DNA from: Bradyrhizobium sp.
GTDB taxonomy: Bacteria; Pseudomonadota; Alphaproteobacteria; Rhizobiales; Xanthobacteraceae
Assembly (NCBI RefSeq): GCF_027307225.1
Contig: NZ_DAHUXJ010000015.1
Span: forward strand, 167,695 to 231,694
DNA: 64,000 nucleotides
Direction: 5' to 3'
Position 1 is the first letter of the stretch. Every line of letters starts with the position of its first letter. Shown one piece after another: positions 45,772-53,668 of this stretch. Below the pieces are notes generated by a model. The model was not told the origin of the DNA and ran no database searches. It was given only the letters and a program-made list of their open reading frames with translations. Both the position numbers and the translations under genes were made by a program.

Positions 45772-46140
45772 ATGGGCGGCAAGGAAGAAAAGAATCGGAT
45801 CGAGGCATTTGCGGCGCCAAGTAGCACGGAAATGCCGCGCGCCACGAAGCGCCGCCGCAAGAACCGTGGTGTACCGCCGCCGGCAACGTTCGATATCGAT
45901 GCGCTACCGGGCAGCACCAATTTGACGGTATTGGAGGCGGCCGCGGTTATCCGGCGCACGCCCGGCGCGCTCGAGCAGTGGCGGCGCGACCCGAACCACC
46001 CGCTGAAATGGCGCTACGTCGACGGCCGCCCGCTCTATCGAGTCGATGCGGTGCGCGACTATCTGTCCGGATGCGATAAGACCCCTAAGCGGCCCCAGTC
46101 GCATAATGCTCGCGGAGGCGGCCGAGCAGCTCCGCCTTGA
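45772..46140 (+). CDS. helix-turn-helix DNA-binding protein (excisionase-like)
   Basis: About 122 residues from ATG 45772 (MGGKEEKNRIEAF); ATG 45832 (MPRATKRRRKNRG) is also possible and neither has a strong ribosome site. After a basic segment KRRRKNRG comes a MerR/excisionase-like helix-turn-helix: NLTVLEAAAVIRRTPGALEQ, then WRYVDGRPLYRVDAVRDYL. Such proteins act as directionality factors or repressors next to integrases. Its 3' end overlaps the convergent integrase gene by 56 bases. Confidence 0.7.
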   Translation: MGGKEEKNRIEAFAAPSSTEMPRATKRRRKNRGVPPPATFDIDALPGSTNLTVLEAAAVIRRTPGALEQWRRDPNHPLKWRYVDGRPLYRVDAVRDYLSGCDKTPKRPQSHNARGGGRAAPP

Positions 46141-47434
46141 TGGGATCGAGCGGATTCGTTCGCTGCAGGCGCACGACCTTGCCGATCCGTTTCGCGCCGA
46201 CCAACTCTGCAATGTAGTCGTGAGCCGCTTCGAACGCCATCTTGCGGATGATCCACTGTTCGTCGTGATTGTAAACCTGATCGATTCCGCGTGGCTTTTG
46301 CCCGACACACAGCCGCTGGATTTCGTTGTCGTAGCCGCAGCGCGACATGATGGTGCGCAGCGTGCGCCGCAGATCATGCATGGTGAATCTCGCGACCTCG
46401 GCTTCCTTGATCAAGCGCGCAACCATCTTGGTAAAGCCCGACATCTGCCCCCCGGTCTTCGGCGAAGGGAACACATAGTCAGAAGTAGAGCGCTGAAAAT
46501 GTTTCGCCGCGGCCAGCACCTCATCGATCGGCTGCGTGCGCGGCACGTCGTGGTGTAGACCCATCTTGGTCCAAGCTTCGTCGAAGGTGATGCGGTCGTC
46601 CAGGATATGCCTCGACCATTCCAGCATCGTCGGCTCGCTGCGGCGCGGACCACCGAGCAGGCACAGTCGCGCCAGCTGTCCAAACGTGCCGAGCTTACCC
46701 GCCGCCTTCCAGACCTTGACCACTTCATCATCGGTGAGCGCGCGCCCCTTCTGTCGGCGCCCGACCCGCTCCGCGCGAGTCGGTTTTGGATTTCGATAGC
46801 CGGCGAGAACGTTGGCATCGACAAAACCTCGGCTCACGCACCATTCCAGAAAGGTGTGTGTGTGCTTGCGCATATCGTCGGCGGCGCCGCGCTTGCCGGT
46901 GGCGGCGATCCTGTCCGCTTCCGCGACGATCTGCCGGCGCGTCAGGGATCTGATGTCCTTGGTCAGATGCCCGGCCAGCCCTCGCCGCATCGCCGACAGT
47001 GCAACCTGCCAGTTCACAATTCCGCGCCGTTGCAGCGCCTTCTCATACGGCCCCTTCGCCTCGATCAGCTGGCTGAGCGTCATGCGCTCCTTTGCGGCCT
47101 GCTGTTGCTGCTTGGCTTCGCGCTTGGCGGCGTTCGGGTCACCAGTGCGCACCAGATCGCCGGTCGCGATCTTGGCGGCGGCGCGCGCGTCCTTTTCCTT
47201 GAACCTCGGCCAGGGGCCGAGCGTCTTGCGCTGTGTGCCATCGACACCGGGTTTGGTGAACAGAAAGACCCAGCTCTTGCCGCCGGTTTTGCGGACTCGC
47301 AGCGTCAGCCCGGGCAGTTCGTTGTCGTAGAGAATCACCTCGGTCTTGCCGACCGGCACGTCGGCGCGCGCGGCGACCGCGTCGGTCAACTTCAATTCGG
47401 ACTTGGGACCTTTCTCGTTGGCGGTGCGAGACAT
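46085..47434 (-). CDS. tyrosine-recombinase integrase of a genomic island
   Basis: A 449-residue P4-type integrase. The N-terminal arm-binding domain (LTDAVAARADVP, VILYDNELPGLTLRVRKTGG, KSWVFLF) matches the DUF4102 type. The catalytic domain contains the first Arg in LLGGPRRSEPTML, the H-x-x-R box FTMHDLRRTLRT and the Tyr in VYNHDEQ. The length is normal. The start codon lies about 200 bases from the 47-bp tRNA-Val scar at 47632, the usual position of an island integrase relative to its attachment site. Inverted repeats near its start may be binding sites for Int or a repressor. Confidence 0.9.
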   Translation of the reverse strand: MSRTANEKGPKSELKLTDAVAARADVPVGKTEVILYDNELPGLTLRVRKTGGKSWVFLFTKPGVDGTQRKTLGPWPRFKEKDARAAAKIATGDLVRTGDPNAAKREAKQQQQAAKERMTLSQLIEAKGPYEKALQRRGIVNWQVALSAMRRGLAGHLTKDIRSLTRRQIVAEADRIAATGKRGAADDMRKHTHTFLEWCVSRGFVDANVLAGYRNPKPTRAERVGRRQKGRALTDDEVVKVWKAAGKLGTFGQLARLCLLGGPRRSEPTMLEWSRHILDDRITFDEAWTKMGLHHDVPRTQPIDEVLAAAKHFQRSTSDYVFPSPKTGGQMSGFTKMVARLIKEAEVARFTMHDLRRTLRTIMSRCGYDNEIQRLCVGQKPRGIDQVYNHDEQWIIRKMAFEAAHDYIAELVGAKRIGKVVRLQRTNPLDPIKAELLGRLREHYATGAA

Positions 47435-47463
47435 GAGAGCTTTCCCGTGTTACCTTACCCCAG

Positions 47464-47509
47464 CTGTACCCCAGGGGAGAAATGCTCTCGGGGTACAGCC
47501 GGGGTACAG
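47464..47509. repeat. inverted and direct repeats upstream of the integrase
   Basis: CTGTACCCC (47464-47472) is inverted by GGGGTACAG at 47490-47498, which is repeated directly at 47501-47509. The cluster begins 30 bases from the integrase start. It is a candidate Int arm site, Xis site or operator. Confidence 0.5.
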
Positions 47510-47586
47510 GTTTTTGAGCTATGGCCGCGTGTCGCCGGTTGGGGTTTAATATGGCACGAACTGCCTGTAGCACAAGGGATTTTTCG

Positions 47587-47605
47587 ATCAGACCTATGGT
47601 CTGAT
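47587..47605. repeat. perfect 8-bp inverted repeat near the attachment site
   Basis: ATCAGACC-TAT-GGTCTGAT, 27 bases before the tRNA-derived direct repeat. The position suits a recombinase or regulator binding site. Confidence 0.45.
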
Positions 47606-47631
47606 ATGGCCACCTTGGAGCCGTGGTTCTT

Positions 47632-47678
47632 CCTTCACACGGGAGAGGTCCAAGGTTCGATCCCTTGTGCGCCCACCA
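47632..47678 (+). repeat. 47-bp direct repeat, copy 1: 3' half of tRNA-Val(CAC), att site
   Basis: CCTTCACACGGGAG forms the anticodon loop with anticodon CAC, then variable loop AGGTC, T arm CAAGGTTCGATCCCTTG and acceptor strand TGCGCCC, ending ACCA. The sequence upstream has no tRNA 5' half (no GGGCGCA start), so this is not an intact gene. An identical copy is at 48649-48695. Confidence 0.85.
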
Positions 47679-47679
47679 C

Positions 47680-47710
47680 AAGCTCCTTGTTTTGAGGGGC
47701 TTTTTATTTT
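47680..47710 (+). terminator. terminator-like hairpin after tRNA-Val fragment copy 1
   Basis: AAGCTCC pairs with GGGGCTT (one G-T pair) around a 9-base loop, followed by TTTTTATTTT. It looks like the original tRNA terminator carried along with the att site. Confidence 0.6.
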
Positions 47711-47979
47711 CCGCCTAATTCCCGATATGCGCTTCGCTACGTTTTCGCACTTAGATTGGCCCAAACTCCGCCCACTGAAAGCGCCGGCAAATTGAAGCTG
47801 CACGCGCGTGCGCGCGTTTAAGAGCCATCGCTCAGCGACTTATCGAGCTGACTCTATATGAAGGCTTGTCATGTCCCCTGCATAGGGAGAGGTCCTAGGT
47901 CGAATACCTGTGACGAGCTATGTCAAGTGTGAACCGTTAGTGGCCGGCGTAACGCCACCGTGCAACGTTATCGCGACCA
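47711..47979. other. non-coding stretch with a decayed tRNA-like segment
   Basis: No gene supported. Around 47880-47920 the sequence GGGAGAGGTC, then TAGGTCGAATACCTG, resembles the tRNA-Val 3' half with several changes, perhaps an older, decayed att copy. Confidence 0.35.
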
Positions 47980-48498
47980 CTAACGGGCCCAGGAAAGCAG
48001 GATTGACAGGCAAATGCAGACGGCCACGATTCCTATGAATGCAACCAGAACCATCCTCCAATCTGGCCGCCGGGCCAACCAACGCGGGAGAGGTGGGATG
48101 GGGGACCATATAAGTCCGCAATCAGTGAGAACACGAGATACCCGGCCGTAATCATAAGGCGCCGCTGGACGAAGGGCGATCACACATTTCACTCCATTCA
48201 CCCCGTCAAGCTTCGCCATGGCGTTTACGTCGAACGCGTACTCGCCGCCGACAAATCCCGGGGCTTCGGGGGTTGGCCGCGGGTCAACTACAAACTCGGC
48301 GGCTCGCAAGACTTTTTCGGCATAATCAAACGTACTTCCTTCTAGGGAAAATTGATTGATAACATCATCGACGTTGACTCGAATGTGCTTTCCCGTTCCA
48401 ACGCGCTGAGTTTTTCCGGAGCTGATCGAGGTGCGAACATGCTCGACGAGAGCTGCGCGTAAGAGTTTTCCTTGGCTTTCAGTATCGCCGTCGACCAT
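47980..48498 (-). CDS. hypothetical protein with C-terminal membrane anchor (172 aa)
   Basis: 172 residues, the only gene between the two tRNA-Val att copies. The soluble part (MVDGDTESQGKLLRAALVEH, then KHIRVNVDDVINQF and VNAMAKLDGVNGVKCVIALR) is unrecognised. The last 25 residues (MVLVAFIGIVAVCICLSILLSW) are a single membrane span, giving a tail-anchored topology. Base composition is lower in GC than the neighbours, in keeping with recent acquisition. Confidence 0.65.
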   Translation of the reverse strand: MVDGDTESQGKLLRAALVEHVRTSISSGKTQRVGTGKHIRVNVDDVINQFSLEGSTFDYAEKVLRAAEFVVDPRPTPEAPGFVGGEYAFDVNAMAKLDGVNGVKCVIALRPAAPYDYGRVSRVLTDCGLIWSPIPPLPRWLARRPDWRMVLVAFIGIVAVCICLSILLSWAR

Positions 48499-48592
48499 GC
48501 GTACGTTCCTAAGTTGGGGCTCGAATTATATGTCGACTTTAGATGCAGTCCCGCTGAAGTCGTCGCCCAAAAAGCGCCCAGCTGACGAATAC

Positions 48593-48607
48593 AGAGAGAG
48601 AGAGAGA
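48593..48607. repeat. short AG dinucleotide run
   Basis: Seven AG units plus A, 41 bases before att copy 2. Confidence 0.5.
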
Positions 48608-48648
48608 TAATTATTACAATTCAATAGCATAATTTAGAGCGAGCGAAG

Positions 48649-48695
48649 CCTTCACACGGGAGAGGTCCAAGGTTCGATCCCTTGTGCGCCCACCA
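48649..48695 (+). repeat. 47-bp direct repeat, copy 2: 3' half of tRNA-Val(CAC), att site
   Basis: Identical over 47 bases to 47632-47678, in the same orientation. It also lacks any tRNA 5' half. It likely marks the right boundary between island DNA and core chromosome, since typical core genes follow. Confidence 0.85.
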
Positions 48696-48849
48696 TGCTT
48701 CGCCCGTCGGGCTACGCATGGCACAGCCAGCCAAAAATCTCTTTGAAGCATGTCCGGCGTAGCTTGAGCGCCGCGAAAGCGAAGACGGACGTGCGAGGGC
48801 TGTCACGCCGAAGCCATTGAAGAGGGCCATGGCGCAGGCGGACATCCTA

Positions 48850-48874
48850 AAGCCCCAAATCGGGGCTTTTTGTT
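48850..48874 (+). terminator. rho-independent terminator
   Basis: AGCCCC-AAATC-GGGGCT followed by TTTTTGTTT. A strong GC stem and U tract on the plus strand. Confidence 0.75.
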
Positions 48875-48907
48875 TGGGGTATCGAGACAGCAGCGGCAGA
48901 AGGCGAC

Positions 48908-49492
48908 ATGAGCAGGCATGAACAATCCGGAGAATGGCTCCCGATCAGAGGACGCGTGCGTTGCCGGCTCGCGCGAGCTTCATGGGCGCGATGGCTCGGC
49001 GCCCTGGCTGTCGCCCTGCTCGCTTTCTCTTCCCCGCCAGCCGCAAGCGCCGCATCTTACGCGGAGCTGATTTCGAGCTTTCGCCATCAGCACGGCGAAG
49101 GCAAGGTCACGATCGATCCGGTTCTCAATCGGATCGCGCAGGAGCAGGCCAGGGCGATGGCCGCAACGGATGCGATCGATCATGCCGCGTTCCGGCCCTT
49201 CAGCGATCGCGTGGCAAACCTTGACGCCGAGCGGGCCGCCGAAAACCTTGCCGCCGACGCCACCTTCGCGAAGGCGCTGGCGCAATGGATCGGATCGTAT
49301 GGCCATCGCCGCAACCTGTTGATGCACGAGGCGACGCGCATCGGCATCGCCAGCGCCAGAAGTCAGAAGAGCGGCGAGACCTACTGGGCGATGGAAATCG
49401 CGGGTCCAAAACCCGAGCGCATCGACGGCGCCAGGCGCGCAGGCGCCAGGGAAAAGCCCTGCCGATTGATGCTCAACGATCTCTGTCTTTGA
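48908..49492 (+). CDS. secreted CAP (SCP/PR1-like) domain protein
   Basis: 194 residues. A basic N-terminus followed by WLGALAVALLAFSSPPAASA is a signal peptide, with cleavage expected after about residue 48. The CAP domain reads LNRIAQEQARAMAATDAIDH, then AENLAADATFAKALAQWIGS and GHRRNLLMHEATRIGIASAR, with the His and Glu residues typical of the family cavity. These proteins act outside the cytoplasm; the bacterial role is not defined. It is the first core-type gene after the island end. Confidence 0.85.
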   Translation: MSRHEQSGEWLPIRGRVRCRLARASWARWLGALAVALLAFSSPPAASAASYAELISSFRHQHGEGKVTIDPVLNRIAQEQARAMAATDAIDHAAFRPFSDRVANLDAERAAENLAADATFAKALAQWIGSYGHRRNLLMHEATRIGIASARSQKSGETYWAMEIAGPKPERIDGARRAGAREKPCRLMLNDLCL

Positions 49493-49520
49493 TTGCGGCT
49501 CGCACGTTGCGCGGCCGCCA

Positions 49521-49640
49521 AAGCGGCGGCGGACACGGCGGTGGCGCGGCGGTGGAAGCTTTCATAGTGGCGGTTTCGCCGGAGGCAGCTTTCGCGGAAA
49601 CGAGGCGCGCTTCGCAGGCGGAGGTTATCGAGGCGGATAG
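49521..49640 (+). pseudogene. remnant of a Gly-rich secreted protein
   Basis: One frame reads GGGSFHSGGFAGGSFRG followed by ARFAGGGYRGG and a TAG at 49638. This is the C-terminal style of small Gly/Phe-rich rhizobial exported proteins. There is no start or signal peptide in frame upstream, and the preceding Gly codons continue in a different frame, which points to decay. Confidence 0.4.
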
Positions 49641-50047
49641 CCATCGACTCGCACCTCAGTGACGGCATCGCGTCAACGCTGCACAGCGCGGCGATTCGTA
49701 CGATTGCCGCAATACCTCGAACACCAGATTCTGCTGGCGGCAGAAGGGCTAGAAACGATGGCTCCAGTTCGCAACCCGGCGTCTCATTTTCATCTTGAAA
49801 GCTGCGGTCGGTTTGCCGGCGGCCCATCGCAACACCTTTCTGAAACGACTTGACGTGTCCCGACCGCTTCAACACGCGCGGAATCTTCCGTGACGGAGGT
49901 ACGCTCCATCGAGCGTTTCGGTTTCAAATTTTGATCAAACGCCGCTCAAAACTTCGTTTGAAACGAACTCAGATAACAATCGTAGCTAATGGAGTTGGCG
50001 CGTGTTGTTGCCAACGAAAAAGTCGATTTCCAGATTGGGAGAAGCTC
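49641..50047. other. intergenic stretch before the first fasciclin gene
   Basis: No gene supported. The frame of the fasciclin gene is open from 49850, but that part does not resemble the family and precedes the signal peptide. Confidence 0.4.
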
Positions 50048-50611
50048 ATGTCCAAAGGGTTAGGTATCTTATCAGCCGCGGTGCTTTGCGCCGTCATGGT
50101 CTCCACAAGCTTGGTTGCACCGGTCAGTGCGAAAATGATGAGACACAGCGACACCGTCATGGTTGGCGGGGCCGCCATGTATCCGTCCAAGAACATTGTT
50201 CAAAATGCAGTTCACTCAAAGGATCACACCACTTTGGTTGCTGCAGTAAAGGCCGCCGGTCTGGTCGGGACGTTGTCGGGCCCTGGTCCGTTCACGGTAT
50301 TCGCGCCGACAAACGAAGCTTTCAATAAGCTTCCGAAGGGTACCGTCGCCACGTTGGTCAAGCCCGAGAACAAGGCGACCCTTACCAAAATCCTCACATA
50401 CCATGTGGTGCCGGGCAAACTCGAGGCCTCCGACCTTACGGATGGGAAAACGCTCACCACGGTCGAAGGCGATCAGCTCACTGTCAGGCGTAGCGGCGGC
50501 AGGATCTATATTGTTGACGCCAAGGGCGGCATGTCACGGGTTACGATTCCCAACGTAAACCAATCAAACGGTGTGATCCACGTCGTGAACTCCGTGCTGA
50601 TGCCGGGTTGA
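50048..50611 (+). CDS. secreted fasciclin (FAS1) domain protein 1
   Basis: 187 residues from ATG 50048, with GGGAGAAG just upstream. MSKGLGILSAAVLCAVMVST ending in PVSA is a signal peptide. The FAS1 domain is complete: H1 box TLVAAVKAAGLVGTL, GPFTVFAPTNEAFNKLP, the central YH motif LTKILTYHVVPGKL and the H2 box GVIHVVNSVLMPG. FAS1 proteins mediate adhesion or cell-surface interaction. A close paralogue is 680 bases downstream and shares the MYPSKNI-I/V-QNAV lead-in. Confidence 0.95.
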   Translation: MSKGLGILSAAVLCAVMVSTSLVAPVSAKMMRHSDTVMVGGAAMYPSKNIVQNAVHSKDHTTLVAAVKAAGLVGTLSGPGPFTVFAPTNEAFNKLPKGTVATLVKPENKATLTKILTYHVVPGKLEASDLTDGKTLTTVEGDQLTVRRSGGRIYIVDAKGGMSRVTIPNVNQSNGVIHVVNSVLMPG

Positions 50612-50721
50612 AATGATCGTTCTCGCAAAACGACGAGGGCCCATGACGCAAGCAATGCGTGTTCATTTTTCGCTATTGAATGTGCGATGACTGCGGCCAT
50701 CGTCCCTGGGACGATTAGAGC

Positions 50722-50765
50722 AAAAGGAGGCCCCAGCTTTGGGGGAAGCTGAGGCCCGTCCTTTT
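50722..50765 (+). other. two-tier stem-loop, possible terminator or small RNA end
   Basis: Outer arms AAAAGGA and TCCTTTT enclose inner arms GGCCCCAGCTT and AAGCTGAGGCC (one mismatch). There is no long U tract, so it may stabilise an RNA rather than end transcription. Confidence 0.45.
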
Positions 50766-50820
50766 GGGGGACGTGACGTCCGGCGACAGGAGCGGGTCCC
50801 GGGTCTTAGGTTAGATGCGC

Positions 50821-50840
50821 GCCGGGCACGCTTGCCCGGC
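50821..50840. other. perfect 8-bp hairpin
   Basis: GCCGGGCA-CGCT-TGCCCGGC, very GC-rich with a 4-base loop, followed by GGCGTAATTCTTTC. Confidence 0.5.
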
Positions 50841-51290
50841 GGCGTAATTCTTTCGATCTCGGCAATCTGATTGTTCGATGGCTCTCTCGGGATCGAGCAC
50901 CGAAATGCAAATTCCTAATAAAACAATACTCTGAGCGTCGCCGGAGGCCTTCGCCGCGGGAACGCGAACTTAGTTAAACGGTCAAAGCCCATGCGGCGGC
51001 GACACGCCCTACAACCATTTCAATGACGGATCGCAATGCTCACGAGTGCGTGGCGGAGGCTGGCATGCCTCGGGCCGCGACAACTGGACGATGGAAATCG
51101 CGGAGTCCCGGAACCGGCAAAAGTTCCTATCAGATCGAAAAATATAGGCAAAACGGCATCGCTCGACGTTCGTATCTCAAATAATCGGCGGTTTGCCGAA
51201 CGGCGATGCACATGGCTGCTTCTGCATTCCTGTCTTCACTGCTTTCGCGGATGTCCGCCGGGACACTTCAATCCGAACGGAGATATCCCT

Positions 51291-51884
51291 ATGTCAAAAT
51301 CCCTAGCACTGTTGTCGGCCGCGGCCCTTGGCTGCCTCGCTGCGACAACCACGCTCGCGCCCGCCAATGCTGCGGAAAAGAGCGAGATGTCGAGCCAGAA
51401 GACCGTGAGCGAGATGTCGAGCCAGAAGACCGTGATGGTCGGCGGCTCGCCGATGTACCCCTCCAAGAACATCATCCAGAACGCCGTGAATTCGAAGGAC
51501 CACACCACGCTGGTTGCCGCCGTCAAGCAAGCCGGCCTGGTCGACACACTGGAAGGAAAAGGTCCGTTTACCGTGTTCGCGCCGACCAACGAGGCATTCA
51601 AGAAGCTGCCGGCAGGCACGGTCGACAATCTGCTCAAGCCGGAGAACAAGGCGGAACTCAAGAAGATTCTGACCTATCACGTCGTCGCCGGCAAGTACGA
51701 GGAATCCGAATTGACTGACGGCAAGAAGCTGAAGACGGTCGAGGGCGAAGATCTCACCGTCAAACGGTCAGGCGGCAAGGTGATGATCGTCGACGCCAAA
51801 GGCGGTACCGCCGATGTGACGATTCCCAATGTCAATCAGTCGAACGGCGTGATCCAGGTCATCAATACCGTTCTGATGCCATAA
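51291..51884 (+). CDS. secreted fasciclin (FAS1) domain protein 2
   Basis: 197 residues from ATG 51291 with ACGGAG upstream. MSKSLALLSAAALGCLAATT leads to a signal cleavage after NAA or ANA. The FAS1 domain (GPFTVFAPTNEAFKKLP, LKKILTYHVVAGKY, GVIQVINTVLMP) is highly similar to the protein at 50048-50611, so the pair arose by duplication. Just after the signal peptide a 9-residue unit, SEMSSQKTV, occurs twice in tandem, encoded by a perfect 27-bp repeat; the first paralogue lacks it. Confidence 0.95.
   Translation: MSKSLALLSAAALGCLAATTTLAPANAAEKSEMSSQKTVSEMSSQKTVMVGGSPMYPSKNIIQNAVNSKDHTTLVAAVKQAGLVDTLEGKGPFTVFAPTNEAFKKLPAGTVDNLLKPENKAELKKILTYHVVAGKYEESELTDGKKLKTVEGEDLTVKRSGGKVMIVDAKGGTADVTIPNVNQSNGVIQVINTVLMP
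51381..51434 (+). repeat. perfect 27-bp tandem duplication inside the fasciclin 2 gene
   Basis: Two identical 27-base units (51381-51407 and 51408-51434) encode SEMSSQKTV twice, in frame. Identity at all third positions points to a recent duplication. Confidence 0.9.
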
Positions 51885-51940
51885 GGCCAACCCGCTCGCG
51901 TGCGCCTTGAACATTGACGCGACGGTTCTCCCGGAAAGCT

Positions 51941-51964
51941 GCGAGCCGGCAACCACCGGCTCGC
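51941..51964. terminator. bidirectional terminator-like hairpin between convergent genes
   Basis: GCGAGCCGG and CCGGCTCGC form a perfect 9-bp stem with a 6-base loop, between the fasciclin 2 stop and the convergent oxidoreductase stop. U tracts are lacking. Confidence 0.5.
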
Positions 51965-51994
51965 ACACGGAAGGCACCGGCGTCGTGACGACCC

Positions 51995-52771
51995 TTAGAT
52001 TCCCGCATACCATTCGTAGCCGCGGTCCGCCCAGAAGCTGCCGCGGCCTCCTCCGATGTGGCCGAAACTCTCGACTGCTTCGATTCGCATCACATACTTT
52101 GCCATCTTGTAACCGAGCTGGCGCTCGACGCGGACGCGGAGCGGGGCGCCGTAGGGCACTTCGAGCGGCTTGCCGTTCATGTCGTAGGCGAGGATCGTCT
52201 GGGGGTGGAAAGCATCCACCAGATCGATGCTTTCGTAGTACTTGTTGGGCAGGTCAAGTGAATCGCCAAACGTATCGGCGCAGTAGAACACGATATATCT
52301 CGCATTGGCCTTGAGGCCGGCCTGCTGCAACACCCCACCGAGCGGGACTCCGGTCCATTTTCCGATGCAGCTCCAGCCTTCGACACAATCGTGGCGCGTG
52401 ATCTGGGTGCGCGAGGGCATCGCGCGTAGATCCGTCAGAGAAAGACGCAAAGGATGATCGACGAGGCCTCCGACATCAAGGCGCCAATCGGCGAATCCCG
52501 ATCGGGCCAGCCTTTGGTAATCGCCGTCGTCCGGGTTATCCGAACCGTTGGCGCGGAAATGCTTCGAGATAGCCGTTTCCGGAAATTCGCGGGCGAGCGA
52601 CTGCCTCGATAGCAAGGTTCGTTGTGCGGCTTCGGTCAGTTCCTCGGCGCTGTCCAGAATACCTCGAACGGTCGGATCTTGCGAAGCGAGATCGCAGCCG
52701 GCAAGCGGCATTGCACCGAGCACCGCCGCAGTCGCCTTCAACAGCATGCGCCGGTCAATTTTCTCCGACAT
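51995..52771 (-). CDS. Tat-exported molybdopterin-dependent oxidoreductase (sulfite-oxidase fold)
   Basis: 258 residues. The N-terminus DRRMLLKATAAVLG is a twin-arginine signal followed by a lipobox-like LAGC. The molybdopterin domain has the Moco cysteine in HDCVEGWSCIGKWTGVPL, and downstream GAPLRVRVERQLGYKMAKYV. This is the fold of sulfite oxidase and of YedY/MsrP, which repairs oxidised methionine in the periplasm. Its start overlaps the upstream cytochrome b gene by 17 bases, and such cytochromes deliver electrons to YedY-type enzymes. Substrate is not known. Confidence 0.9.
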   Translation of the reverse strand: MSEKIDRRMLLKATAAVLGAMPLAGCDLASQDPTVRGILDSAEELTEAAQRTLLSRQSLAREFPETAISKHFRANGSDNPDDGDYQRLARSGFADWRLDVGGLVDHPLRLSLTDLRAMPSRTQITRHDCVEGWSCIGKWTGVPLGGVLQQAGLKANARYIVFYCADTFGDSLDLPNKYYESIDLVDAFHPQTILAYDMNGKPLEVPYGAPLRVRVERQLGYKMAKYVMRIEAVESFGHIGGGRGSFWADRGYEWYAGI

Positions 52772-53624
52772 GCAGACTTCCTTCAGGCTTGATTCTGTAC
52801 CAGCCCGTGATCATCGAACGCATGTTGTTCCAGACGCCTGACAGCAGCACCATCGCCACATGGACGAGGGCAAAGCCGAGGAGCAGGAAGGCACAGATGA
52901 AATGAATAGTCCGGGCGGTCTGGCGACCTCCCAGCAACGGCGCGACAAACGGAAAGACCGCATCAAGTGCGGGTGACATCGTCAAGCCGGTGAGGACCAG
53001 GAGCGGGGCGATGACGAAGATGACCGCGAGATAAGAGAGACGCTGCAGCACGTTGTAGGATCTCGCCTCCTCCCCGCGCGGGAAGCGCAACCGCAGATGA
53101 TCCAGGACCGAGGCGCCTATTCGGCGGAGCTGGCGCGCGGGCGGGATGAGGTCGCGCCATACATGACCCGAAGCCAGGCTGAAAACCAGGTACGCCAGCC
53201 CATCCAGCACCAATAGCCACGCAAAGAAGAAATGCCAGCGGCGGCCTGTCGCAAGATCCTGATAGCCGGGGAGAGTAGCCCAGGCCGGAAATGCGCGCTC
53301 GGCCGCGTCATTCCGCCCGGAGACGCCGAGCAGGCCGGTCGTATCGAACGATCGGCCGAACACGGTCGTCACGCCGATTTTCCGCTCGCCTCTCTGCGCC
53401 ACGCCGATCGATGCCGCGGGGTGAGCGAAGTCCGAGTCCATTCCAAGATACAATGCCGGATGGGCATTGAAAATCTGCAAACCGCTGAGAAGCAGGATCG
53501 TCACACATACAACGCCGATCCAGTGTGTTGCGCGGACCATGGCCGGGTGTCGATAAATGAAGCGTCGCGCGTCCGGCCGGTCCGGCACGACGTCGCCAGC
53601 AGCTGCGCGGGGTTCAGTGGTCAT
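52755..53624 (-). CDS. membrane cytochrome b561-type protein, redox partner
   Basis: About 289 residues from ATG 53624 (MTTEPRAAAGDVVPDRPDAR); ATG 53666 is also in frame. Four membrane segments are visible: THWIGVVCVTILLLSGLQIF, WHFFFAWLLVLDGLAYLVFS, LAVIFVIAPLLVLTGLTMSP and IHFICAFLLLGFALVHVAMV. Histidines in RATHWIG, RWHFFF, RTIHFI and LVHVAM are suited to ligate two b hemes. It precedes and overlaps the molybdopterin oxidoreductase gene, so it likely passes quinol electrons to it. Confidence 0.85.
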   Translation of the reverse strand: MTTEPRAAAGDVVPDRPDARRFIYRHPAMVRATHWIGVVCVTILLLSGLQIFNAHPALYLGMDSDFAHPAASIGVAQRGERKIGVTTVFGRSFDTTGLLGVSGRNDAAERAFPAWATLPGYQDLATGRRWHFFFAWLLVLDGLAYLVFSLASGHVWRDLIPPARQLRRIGASVLDHLRLRFPRGEEARSYNVLQRLSYLAVIFVIAPLLVLTGLTMSPALDAVFPFVAPLLGGRQTARTIHFICAFLLLGFALVHVAMVLLSGVWNNMRSMITGWYRIKPEGSLHVGEN

Positions 53625-53668
53625 CAAAGGTGAGAACCCATGTTGGGGCAGCAAGTTCCAGGACAAAC

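Larger units (their letters stand above)
50612..51290. other. 680-base gap between fasciclin genes, with hairpins
   Basis: No supported gene. It contains a two-tier hairpin at 50722-50765 and a perfect hairpin at 50821-50840, listed separately. The frame of the second fasciclin gene is open from 51036 but is not family-like before 51291. Confidence 0.5.

Noticed and set aside
47632..47678. Intact tRNA-Val gene
   Set aside because: Only the 3' half (anticodon loop onward) is present; no D arm or 5' acceptor strand upstream. Same for 48649-48695.
47139..47803. Minus-strand frames ending or starting in SNLGPLPCEGRT or GRTRDRTLDLS near 47.6 kb
   Set aside because: Also antisense readings through the tRNA fragment and its flanks, overlapping the integrase. 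No ribosome site.
48621..48845. Open frame whose product contains WWAHKGSNLGPLPCE
   Set aside because: This is the antisense translation of the tRNA-Val fragment, a well-known spurious protein. The 47-bp repeat explains it.
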